DNA of 64,000 nt, from assembly GCA_028386065.3 (NCBI GenBank), contig JAKUCV010004446.1:1-64000 (forward strand), given 5' to 3'. Made by a program: the position numbers and the translations under genes. How positions within the stretch are numbered: the first letter of the stretch is position 1; each line of letters begins with the position of its first letter. The notes beneath the pieces are model-generated. The model was not told where the DNA came from and did no database searches. It was given only the letters and a program-made list of their open reading frames with translations. Of the stretch, positions 45,975 through 55,688 are shown piece by piece. This DNA comes from Turnera subulata. Lineage: Eukaryota > Streptophyta > Magnoliopsida > Malpighiales > Passifloraceae.

Positions 45975-46404
45975 CACATCGATGTTGGCCTATGAAACAT
46001 CGATGTTTGCTGATGCTTGGTCAGCGAAACATCGATGTTCTGAAAATAACATCGATGTTTTCAACGGTCGGCCGAAAAACCTGCATAACTCAACGGCTAT
46101 ATTTTTGTACCTGCAACGGTTCAAAAATCGATGTTTTTAGAGGCAACATCGATGTTTTATGTACTCTGCCGAATTCCATGTTTAATCAAAATGGTCAAAC
46201 ATCAATGAGTTTTGAAGACTTACCTGAACATCGATGTTGTGATACTCAACATCGATGTTATTACATTTTGATTGATGGCTTGATTGTTCTCTAGATGAAA
46301 CATGATTATTCTCTTGATTAAACATCGATGTTGGCCTTTGAACATCGATGTTTTCCGGCCACTGGTCCAATTGCTTCAATCTGAATTGTTCAAACATCGA
46401 TGTT
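45975..46404. repeat. AACATCGATGTT palindromes, internal block 1 of D
   Basis: Nine perfect copies and at least two one-mismatch copies, several in pairs, upstream of ORF2 and up to the border of the opposite-strand unit. Confidence 0.93.
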
Positions 46405-47110
46405 GTTGGTTTACCAAATTTTTGTTCCCCCTGTCTTTTGGCCTTAGTGAGGGGTCCCTACCAAACATAGTTAGACGAGCCTCGGGTCCTCAAGTTAGCA
46501 AAGATAATACACTATTTTTAGTAAGATAAAACATGTGTGACAATTTTAAGATTAGTAAGATGGCCTCTACCTCCAAGAATTATTTTCTTGGATTTCTATC
46601 ATCCCGGAATGAGGAGGTATCTCCTTGTTGTAAGTATACCGGGCTCGAGAAAATGTCTTGTCAGTTGGACTTTGGTTGCCTCTGATGCCCAACTAATCAG
46701 ACAGTAAATCCCCGTGATGAATCAATAATTAATTCGATGCCAAGATTTTCAAAAAGCAGATGCTTGATTATCTGAAAAATTGGAGGTTAGTAATAAATGA
46801 ATTGGCAAAGTTAGCCTGTAATAAAAGCATGAATAGAGACATCAAAGGAAGGAGCCAGAGTTCACAAATAATGCATGATCGACATGACTCAGAAACGTAT
46901 AAACAATTGCATCCCGAATTTAATTAAAGGTAAGACGGGTATTGGTGTGTGCTGTGGCAATAATTTCAAAGGAAGTAATCTTTGGACGAAACACAAACAA
47001 TTTGCCCCTAAGTGTAGAGTAGTCAGCCTTTTCCATTTACCGAATACCCTTTTGTAGTTTTCCGGCAATAGGTGCGGTTCAGGCTATGAAACAGTGATAA
47101 ACAAATTTGC
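46405..47110 (+). other. Palindrome-free sequence, 5' side of the opposite-strand unit in D
   Basis: No coding region recognised. The palindromes stop abruptly at 46404 and begin again at 48306, so the 1.9 kb between, including this part, may be a separate insertion. I could not find its target-site duplication. Confidence 0.4.
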
Positions 47111-47118
47111 TATAAAAG
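47111..47118 (+). promoter_or_regulatory. TATA box of the opposite-strand unit in D
   Basis: TATAAAAG in context ttgctataaaaggcaaggcc, 96 bp upstream of the ATG at 47214, the spacing usual for a plant gene with a short leader. Confidence 0.5.
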
Positions 47119-47213
47119 GCAAGGCCTTGATTAGTCAATAATTAAAAGTGTAGAGATAAAGAAAGAAAACATTTCTGACTAAAGAGAGAAAATACAAAAC
47201 CTCAATAACAAGA

Positions 47214-47897
47214 ATGCCTGCCCCATCCTCCGTTTTCTTTGTAGAGGGGGCCTCCTTAGGTAGGAGAAATTGGTTGGCCTACAGCATCATAAATGAGCAC
47301 CAAGGGCCATTGCTAGAGGAACTAGCAAGGATTCCTCGTCTTGTCTTCGTAGACGAGATTTATTCGTCCTGATTCTTCGTCACCCCTATGGAAGAGATAA
47401 TCTTCCTGGAACATCAACATTCCCTGCGAACTTCTTACTATGGTACGGCTAATTCCACAATGTTCTTCATTTCTGACAGGTTTCAGGAGTTTCGGTTGGA
47501 ACCAACCTTCCAGATTTTGAACGAGAGCAGTCATTACCAGATTACAATGACAGCTCAGAGCGTTCCACGAGTAGCTGGAGTAGCACCCACTTGGCCAAAG
47601 GTTCGCCTTTTGGTGTGGAACTGTAGGGGTATCACAGCACGTTCCCAAGATTTTGTTCGAACCCTATGAGACCTGAAGAACCAATACAAACCGAATATGG
47701 TTCTGCTTACCGAGACTCAATGGCAGCAAGCTGGAGACCACGGAGCTATCCCACTTCGCTTTCCACCAACAAATCGGTTCGAACTTCCTGGTCAGAACAA
47801 CTGGGGTGGAATGTGGTTTGCTTGGAGTCATAGCATTGGTGTGAACATAGTTAATACTCCTACTAGCTTTACTATCACAGCTGTTCCAAATCGTTAG
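47214..47897 (+). pseudogene. Opposite-strand ORF in D with endonuclease-like C-terminal part
   Basis: One frame of 228 codons from ATG 47214 (MPAPSSVFFVEGASLGRRNW) to TAG 47897, broken by TGA at 47370 and 47667; both fit CGA to TGA. The N-terminal half I do not recognise. From about residue 128 it reads VRLLVWNCRGITARSQDFV and PNMVLLTETQ, the first motifs of LINE-type exonuclease-endonuclease-phosphatase domains (WNCRG; Glu in the ET motif), then GGMWFAWSHSIGVNIVNTPT. The domain ends after its first third, so catalysis is not expected. It runs opposite to element D and has its own TATA box and a polyadenylation signal. Confidence 0.6.
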
Positions 47898-48065
47898 GAG
47901 CACATTGTAATAAGACTGTTTAGTTTTTAGCATATGAAATGTTATGAGATAGTGTGAGCGTGTAATATGTTTTATGCAAGTGTGTCTTTGTAAAATATGT
48001 AATCAAGTATGATTGTAACATAGAGTGTATGTAAGAGTCATTGTATCGTGTGATTGTAAGATATC

Positions 48066-48071
48066 AATAAA
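48066..48071 (+). terminator. Polyadenylation signal of the opposite-strand unit
   Basis: AATAAA, 169 bp after the stop codon, in a T/G-rich 3' UTR-like region (tgtaatatgttttatg, ttgtaagatatcaataaaag). Confidence 0.45.
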
Positions 48072-48305
48072 AGTGTTTATGTTTTCAGCATGTGTATGAC
48101 ATAAAATTCTTCCATGTGAATGTTCATCAATCAAGCTAGTGCTTCTCAATTTGATCAATTGTGCACTAACTACTAGCTTAGCTTAAATTGAGAGAAATCT
48201 GAATATTCTTCCTGAGACATTTAGTTATGAACATGCTACCTAAAGTTCTTAACTTAAATAAGAGAATTAACTTATTTCTAAGCTGTGAAAATGCAACAAA
48301 GGCAG

Positions 48306-48617
48306 AACATCGATGTTCAAGAATGAGATATCGATGTTTTTGACTACTAGACAGAAATTTTAAACAGCTTGGAATGAATAACATCGATGTGTAGAAAACG
48401 AACATCGACGTTTAAAGACTACTGGAAAATTAAAGTTCATACCGAACATCGATGTTTGATACAAAACATCGATGTGCATGCTCGATTTGTGGCTTGGCAG
48501 CTCTCATGGGAACATCGATGTTTACTATACAACATCGATGTTTTTCAGCTACTGGTTGAAAATCAGGTGAGCTGAAAAACTTTGAACATCGATGTTACAC
48601 AAGTGAACATTAATGTT
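48306..48617. repeat. AACATCGATGTT palindromes, internal block 2 of D
   Basis: Five perfect copies and about five with one or two changes (for example aacatcgacgtt, aacattaatgtt), again largely paired. It lies between the end of gag and the opposite-strand unit. Confidence 0.93.
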
Positions 48618-48789
48618 TTTATCTACTGGTCCAGTTTTTGCAACAACACTCCTCCTTGCATTTTTACAAGAATTGAACAAATATCGCCACTTTTAAGAAC
48701 TTGGATGCTTCTTTGGTCATTTGCGTGGAGCATCCGCAATCAAGGTACCAAAGTACACTTGATGGCTTCAAGCATACCTGCAAAAAAAA

Positions 48790-50133
48790 TCAAAGGGATT
48801 TTGGTACCCAAATCTTTTTGGGTCCTTGATGGTTAGAAACATGCTGATTATAGACCTTATCTTGTGCCCAATGTCTATGCCTAGTAAAACATACCGGGGC
48901 AATGTGACCTATTCTGTTACAATAGTGGCAAATGACATTTGGATTGTGCATCCTTCTAGGTTGATAGTAATTACCATTTTGATTATGTCTATGCATTCTA
49001 GTAAACTTGTTTTCCCTAAATTGAGTCATATGTTTCCTAGGTTTAGTATAATGAGAACTTCCGTTTTTAGCACTGTGTACATGTGGTCTTGCATCATTAG
49101 CATTGGATCTAACATTGTAGGCATACAATTTAGCATAGTGAGCTCTTCCACTACTTGTATTTGATCTTGCATTTTGAGCATGTGACCTTCTATGATGAGT
49201 ATATGATCTTGTGTCATGAACATGTGATCTAGTATGATGAGAAGAAGATTAAACACCATGTTTATGTGTCTTAGCATTAAGCACAGTAGGTTTGACATCA
49301 TTTGACACATTAGATGCACCTAATCCTTCTTTCTTTGTTGGACTTCTTTGTTGTCCTAGGAGAAGATTAAGACTATCTCTACCATTTGTAAATTTCTCTA
49401 ATGTTTTCTTCAAATCATCAACTTGATACTTAAGAGATTCATTCTCTTTTCCCAATTCAACACAAGCACATACATTCGAGGATATCTTCTCATTAAGTTC
49501 ATTGCAAGACATATTAAGAGCATGCTTTTATTTTTCAAGCTTATCAATCTTACTTGATAACTCTTCCTTATCATTTGATAATTTCTCATTATCATTTTCT
49601 AAGGTTGTAATTTGTTTCTTTAAATTCTTATTGACCTTAGAAACTGAAATGAATTTACTATATACTTCACTAAATGCATCTTGCAGCTCTTCAAATGTAT
49701 AATCATCACTCGAATAGGAAGTACTTACCTCTTCCGGAGATTCTTCCTTTGCCATGAAACAAAGGTTGACAGTCTCATCTTGCTTGTTGTCGGTTTCCTC
49801 ATAGATGATTCCCAGCATTTCCCACATCTCCTTGGCTGTTGCGCAGCGCGAGATTATTTGATAGTCATTTGGATTGACCGCACATTGGAGCATGTGTATT
49901 GCCTTGGAGTGGTTTTCGATTCTCTGGATATCATCTTCGTTGTACCCCGCTTCCGTCCTTGTTGGAATTTGAACGCAATTCTTTATCACCAGCCAAGCTG
50001 CGAAATTACTGGCTTGGATGAAAATTCTCATCCTTTCCTTCCAATATGCATAATTTGTCCCGTCAAAGAACGGTGCACGGGTAGTGGATTGTCCTTCAGC
50101 GATTTCTGTATACAAATAACTAGAAGAAGCCAT
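48790..50133 (-). pseudogene. Element D gag
   Basis: 448 codons in one frame from ATG 50133 (MASSSYLYTEIAEGQ), broken only by stops at 49528-49530 and 49249-49251. The N-terminal half (PFFDGTNYAYWKERMRIFIQ, then AKEMWEMLGIIYEETDN) is SIRE-type gag. It passes directly to the acidic NLCFMAKEESPEEVS region, so the usual middle part with the first zinc knuckle is missing. A coiled coil follows (NKNLKKQITTLENDNEKLSN). A His/Arg/Ser-rich repetitive stretch precedes a CX2CX4HX4C knuckle (CHYCNRIGHIAPVC) at 48889-48930 and the end KKIWVPKSL, as in element C. Confidence 0.9.
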
Positions 50134-50170
50134 AGAAAATTTCCTATCAAACGGTTAAGTCTTTCAGAGA

Positions 50171-50187
50171 GTTAGGCTCCGCTACCA
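50171..50187 (-). other. Element D primer-binding site
   Basis: The minus strand reads TGGTAGCGGAGCCTAAC two bases inside the 5' LTR, an initiator Met-tRNA type site nearly identical to that of the host Tekay element. Confidence 0.75.
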
Positions 50188-50189
50188 AT

Positions 50190-51854
50190 TGTTAGAACAA
50201 TAGCCCTACGCTAGAGGAGGGGTGAATAGCGTTTATCGGATTAAAACGAAATAAGCAGGAAATAAATGCGGAATTAAAAAGATTGAAGGACAAAAACAAT
50301 TTATCCTGGTTCACACACACACTACTTGTGTGGCTAATCCAGTCCTTCAAGAGACTCTCTTAAAGATTCCACTATCTACTTTAAGCTTCCGGGTGCTTAA
50401 CAAACCGTTTACAACCTAGGAATTCTAATCACAAGAATCCTAAACCTGAGAGTTCAAGTCACATGAACCTCAACACTCTTGCTTGAAGATACCTCACTTC
50501 AAGACTTCTCACACAAGAAGATATACCCTCTTCCTATGAATCTCAACAAGGGAACTAACCTCGCTTAAAGTGTATGAATACACAATTCAATCACTCAAAC
50601 AAAGAACTCTCTCAAAGAGCAGATATGAGTATACAAGTAAAGCTCTAAAAGGCAACTCTCAAATCCTCAATAGGATATTGGCTCAATTAAAATTTGGATG
50701 AATGTATGAAATGAATACTTGAATGTAGAGAGTTGATTAGTAGTGAATCAGAGCTGAAAATGCTTAATTTGTAGCTCTGAAAAGTCATGGAGCCGTTTGA
50801 AATCCACCCAAGAAAAAGCTTTAAACAAAACATAGTGGGTGCTAAAAGTTGTCAGCAATAACGGCCATAACATCGATGTTTAAACTCTCAACATCGATGT
50901 TTTGTTCAGTAAATTTGAATTTTTGGACTAACGGTAACTAAAACATCGATGTTCTCAAACCCAACATCGATGTTATTTTGATTCTGTGTAAAACCCATTA
51001 AATCATCATGTGAGGAACATCGACGTTTTATAACCCAACATCGATGTTATTTTGCTTCTGTGAAAATGAGATGAAAACTGATTCTTGAAGAACATCGATG
51101 TTTAATTCACAACATCGATGTTATTTTGCTTCTGTGAAAAATGATTAAAGCTGACCATTGAAGAACATCGATGTTATGAAATCCAACATCGATGTTTTTC
51201 TTATGTAAAGGATATTTTCAAATGCAACAGTCATGAGAACATCGATGTTTAGGAATCCAACATCGATGTTCTGAGTCTTCTACCAATTTTTGGAAAATTC
51301 TTTAAAGGCAGGAACATTGATGTTTCGATGGCAACATCGATGTTATTTTGGCTCGGCAAAAACAAATTAAAATTGACCATTATGGAACATCGATGTTACA
51401 AATGGGAACATCGATGTTATGACTAATTTTAAACGCAACGGTCACTAGAACATCGATGTTTAGGATTCCAACATCGATGTTATTAGCCTACTGCCTGTTT
51501 TGGAAATTTGTTGGAAGGCAGAACATCAATATTTTAAAACATAACATCGATGTTATTGACACAGAAAAACAGTTTGATGTTTGAAATATGTTTATGTGAT
51601 GCATGAGCAAATTTTATCTTATTTTGAGCCAATGTCCTAGAAGGGTTGAGTGTTATACCTTGTACAATTTATGAATCTAACTCTTCTTTCTTGGCTCTTT
51701 AATTCTTGTGCTCATTCACTTTCATCCTTTGCTCTTGAGTGGTTTCTTTGACTTGAGGATTGATTTGCCTTCATTTCAATTCATTTCTTTTTGCTTCCTG
51801 AATAGTTTGTCAATATCAAAACCTATAAGAAGCAAGGAGGCATTAGTTCCAACC
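50190..51854 (-). repeat. Element D 5' LTR
   Basis: 1665 bp, paired with 42565-44203. On the minus strand it ends CTATTGTTCTAACA. The outer terminus is GGTTGGAAC where TGTTGG is expected, so its first bases have changed. It carries 21 bp more than the other LTR in the palindrome array, at 51398-51418. Confidence 0.93.
50869..51554. repeat. AACATCGATGTT palindrome array in D 5' LTR
   Basis: About 17 perfect copies and several one- or two-mismatch copies, in the same paired arrangement as 43244-43903. One pair is complete here (51386-51397 and 51407-51418) where the other LTR keeps a single copy. Confidence 0.95.
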
Positions 51855-51859
51855 CTCCC

Positions 51860-52255
51860 AGTACCAAGTCAACTGTATACTCCACCTCCCGCTCCGGAGG
51901 CAACCCAGGTAAATCATCAGGAAACTCCCAAAAAATCGGAATATTCTCCACTCCCGGTACTGGCACTAAAGAATCGACCACATGAGCTAGAAATGCATCA
52001 CAGCCCTCTCGGATCATCCTGAAAGCTTGGATGGCTGAGATACAACACGTCGATAGAGCTCTTCGCTCTCCGACGAACACCAATCTACGCCCCAACAGAG
52101 AAGACAAAGACACTTCCCTGGCTCGACAATCAACTACTGTCTGGAGTCTGGACAACCAATCCATGCCTAAGATAACATCAAACTCCCCCAAGTCCATGAC
52201 AGCAAGATCAGAGGGAAAACTCTCACTATCATACTCTATCGATACATCTCTACAA
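51860..52255 (-). pseudogene. Tekay protease C-terminus to RT start
   Basis: The minus strand encodes MDLGEFDVILGMDWLSRLQT and then VVDCRAREVSL, the conserved end of chromovirus protease (DVILGMDWL), then PIFWEFPDDLPGLPPEREVE and YTVDLV, the segment that leads into RT. At 51859 the frame meets element D and resumes at 42559. Confidence 0.9.
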
Positions 52256-53733
52256 ACCTGATCACAACAACTATGTCACCTGTGGGTAAACGGACTCTCA
52301 GGGGTCTACTTAAGTTATCATCATCTATGTTATGCATGGTCATGAATGCACGTGATACAAATGAGTGTGTTGAGTCTGGATCAACTAAAGCATGTGCATA
52401 CTGACCAAAAACCATAAAGGTACCTACTATGACCTCTGGAGCATCAGTAGCGTCCTCCCGGGTGATGGCATAAATCCTAGGAGCTGCAGCAGACTGAGTC
52501 GCACCCCTGCGGTTTGAAGCTCCAGAACCCCCACGACCTCGACCCTGCTGTCCGCCACCCCTGCTCGGACTAGAAGAAACAACACCACTAGCCACAGAAC
52601 TATGTACTATATACTGGGAACCACTGCCACCACTATCCTTAATCCACTTGTAACATGCTAAATTCTGGTGTCCTGGCTTATTGCAAAACCAGCACGTACC
52701 CAAAAATCGTGCCGAGGAACCCCGTCCCTGAGATCCGGACTGATAGGACCGTCCTCCCGAGGATCTGCCTGGTCCACCCTGATAGTTCTGCCCTTGGGAC
52801 TTCTTCGAACCTCGGTAAGAAGAACCTTGTCCACCAGAATAGTCTGCATCTCCGGCATCAGAATACTGTCTCTTCTGTCCAGAAGCAGATGATTGCTTCT
52901 TCTGCTCGGTTGCCTGAGCCTCTAGTCCAATCAACTGCACTCTCTCTGCATTTAAAGCAGCCTCACAAACTGCCTCCCAAGTCTTGTGCCCTCTACCAAC
53001 CACAGCTAACACCAACTCCGTACGTAAGCCGTTAACAAACCGCCTACACTTAGTCACCTCATCGGGCACAAACTCCCGAGCATAAGAGAGAAGGATGCAG
53101 AACTGGATTCTGAATGCTGACACCGACTCCTCTAGTCCCTGCTTCACCTCAAGAAACTGCTTCTTCTGCTCCTCCAAGAAACCAACTGCGAGAAACTCCT
53201 TGTAGAATTTCTCTTTGAAATCTTCTCATGGCATCTACACAGGCCTCAGTAGGTTCTCAACAAGTCCACGCCACCATGTCAATGCATATCCCGTGAACTT
53301 GTTTGCAGCAAACCGTGCCCAGTGCCCAGGCGGACACGAACCTCTCCAGAACATTCTCCACCTGAAGGAACCAATCATCGGAATCCTTTGCATTGACATT
53401 CTCACCCGAGAACTCCTTAACTGCTAACTTATCCATGTGTTTGTAACCACTCTCCATACCACCTACCGCAGTAGGTGCAACCAGCTGAGCACCCTGCTGC
53501 TACTGCTGAAAGTGCTGAAACTATTTCCACTCCAAAAAGGCCTGATACTGCTGGAACGCTGGGTCCGCAACGGGTGGTATGGGTGGCACTACATTCTGTT
53601 CTCCTCCACCTGCAACATCATTCCCTGCTGCATTATTGTTCCCCTGACCAACGGGAACCTGCATCACCGACACAATGTCAGAGACATGAGTAACGGCGTC
53701 ATCATCAGCATTGTGCTGCCCCTGGTAATCCAT
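52236..53733 (-). pseudogene. Tekay gag and protease active-site region
   Basis: The likely start is ATG 53733 (MDYQGQHNADDDAVTHVSD). The first part has stops and frameshifts to about 53180, and is then open to 52236. The capsid part includes FCILLSYAREFVPDEVTKCR and RFVNGLRTEL. A Ser/Gly/Gln-rich region precedes the zinc knuckle CX2CX4HX4C (CWFCNKPGHQNLAC) at 52653-52694. A Gly/Arg-rich stretch follows. The protease active site is ALVDPDSTHSFVS near 52350-52390, where D-S/P-G-x-T-H is expected; the Gly has become Asp (G to A), which should abolish the flap-side geometry of the catalytic loop. Confidence 0.9.
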
Positions 53734-53860
53734 ATCAATGCCTATATGAATGCGAATGAGTCAAAAATACTTTTAAAGTTATAAATCTGGAAATAGGCTT
53801 AAACACAGAAATCACTTTGAAAACAAGGTTTAAAGCACTTTTAAAGCCAAGGATCTGAAG
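53734..53860 (-). other. Tekay leader between primer site and gag
   Basis: Short untranslated leader; nothing else seen. Confidence 0.6.
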
Positions 53861-53876
53861 CCTGCTCCGCTACCAA
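53861..53876 (-). other. Tekay primer-binding site
   Basis: The minus strand reads TTGGTAGCGGAGCAGG two bases after the LTR end, an initiator Met-tRNA type site. Confidence 0.75.
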
Positions 53877-53878
53877 GC

Positions 53879-55688
53879 TGAAACACCCGTGTCCCAATTT
53901 TACAAATAAAATACTTGGTCAAAAGGAATTTACCAAAATGCCCCTGAAACCCGGGACATGAAATCCAATACCAAACATTATCTGAAAATCTTAGTAAAGT
54001 GAGATGTCATAAAGAACAAGAGAAAAGCGACTTATCAAGCCATAAGTCAACCCGGCATCCAGCCGAAACAACATCAGATATCAAAATCAATAATGACATC
54101 TCAAGCAAAATCCAATGCAGCGGAAGAAATAAACAAAGTAAAAACAAGGGAAGAAAAATGATATGCACGTCAACTCTATGGATCCAACCGGGAGAAGAAG
54201 TACAGCTACCTGCTGGGATATCCACGTCCGTACTCCAGAAAGGAAAAAAAAGAAACTGCACGCCAACTAAAAGTCGGAAAAACAACGGTGGCGATTATGT
54301 GAGTCGCCTATTCAGTGAGCAGTATAAATCTAGTTATGTAGGTGTGCAAAGCAAGTTCGAAAGGAAAGTAGAGAAACAAGCACAAGTAAGCAAACACACA
54401 ATAACCGGTACTAACATGCCAACAGCATAAAAGCAATCAATTTTTGGTTTACATCTGTTTGTGTGTTAAGTTTTATTATTACATTTATTATTATTCAGGG
54501 CCCCCTACTGTGTACGTCGAGCTCGGTCCCGTCTCATGAGACAACCAGGGCGTCAGCTCAATATCACCAGGCACATAGCCCAAACATAACCATAGAGAGA
54601 GAGAGAGAGAGAGACAGAGAAAGAGGGAGGTAGAAAGGGAGAGGTAGAAGGAGGGAGGTAGAACCGGTCATCACAGACCCATATGCTAAACCGCATATAC
54701 CATGTTATCCCGCATGCAAATCCCGAGGGGTATCACTTCCCGCTCGAACCAACCGGTCATCAGCACACAGTAGTATATCTTTTATTGTGTGTTATTCTTA
54801 TTCATACTTATGAGTTCATGTGTGCCCAAAAGTCATGATTTACCAGGGTGGTGTGAATTATCCATTAAATCAACATCCGGGTTTCCAACCCACAACACAA
54901 CACACAGATCACCCAAAATCATATTACATGTTATATCTCATAACAGTTAAACCATATCACGCTCGTTCAACAAACAGCAATACACAGGCACACAATACAG
55001 ATCATGGCATGTTAGCAAACAAGGCATGCAACTCAAACAAACCAATCCAACAAGCACATGCATACAAACATAAAAAGACTTATAAAGTCACCTCAACGAC
55101 GATTACTCTGTGGAGCTTTCCCCAAGACAGATCCTCCAGCTCCCGAGGTATTACCCGTACCTGAATACTGGCACACACAATAATTACAAAACAATTATAA
55201 CAAACCGTGCATACATGATACTTATATGCTCAACTGAGTGAAAATCCAACCCTAACTAACCGGTTTATGATTTTAGGGTCTAAGCCCAACAGGGAAACTC
55301 CAAGGAGATTGGGACCTAAGGTGCTCCGGGCTTAAGCCCAACTAAGTCCAAAAAAAAAACTTATCGAGCTCAAAGTACACATGGTCTCTAGGCCTAAAGC
55401 CCACATCCCCAGAACTACTATAAAATCCAGATATGTCCATGGGCTTTGAGCCCATCTCTTATTTAAGTCCAAATAATCAAATCAAGTCATAAAATCTCAT
55501 TACTGGGCCTGGGCCCGATTTACACTAATTTCCATTTAAGGGTTTTACCCGAGCCCGAGTTACCGTCCTAAAGGTTCTACCCGCGTCGGACAAACCGGTC
55601 ACAAGCAACTTGCTTCCCGCTCTCGGTTTCTACTATGTAAAATACAATTAATACAACCCAATTCAGAATAAATAATACATGCCATGAG
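53879..55688 (-). repeat. Tekay 5' LTR, part 1
   Basis: On the minus strand this is the 3' portion of the 5' LTR, ending GGGTGTTTCA. It pairs with 35073-36857. It contains the purine tract at 54595-54663. Bases 55684-55688 (atgag) are one TSD copy of the nested solo LTR. Confidence 0.92.

Larger units (their letters stand above)
42565..51854 (-). mobile_element. Element D: non-autonomous SIRE-related LTR element with palindrome arrays
   Basis: Inserted in Tekay pol and flanked by ctccc duplications (42560-42564 and 51855-51859). LTRs of about 1.65 kb (42565-44203 and 50190-51854) differ by roughly 30-35 substitutions by eye (about 2%), so it is fairly young. On the minus strand the order is LTR, primer site, gag (50133-48790), palindrome-rich DNA, an opposite-strand gene-like unit (47111-48071), more palindromes, a plant-transposon-protein-like ORF (45776-44493), G-rich repeats, polypurine tract, LTR. 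I find no RT, RNase H or integrase. It would need pol from another SIRE-type element. Confidence 0.92.

Noticed and set aside
47322..47648. A 108-codon minus-strand frame, possibly missing pol of D
   Set aside because: No RT, protease or integrase motif is present; it is the antisense of the plus-strand ORF at 47214-47897.
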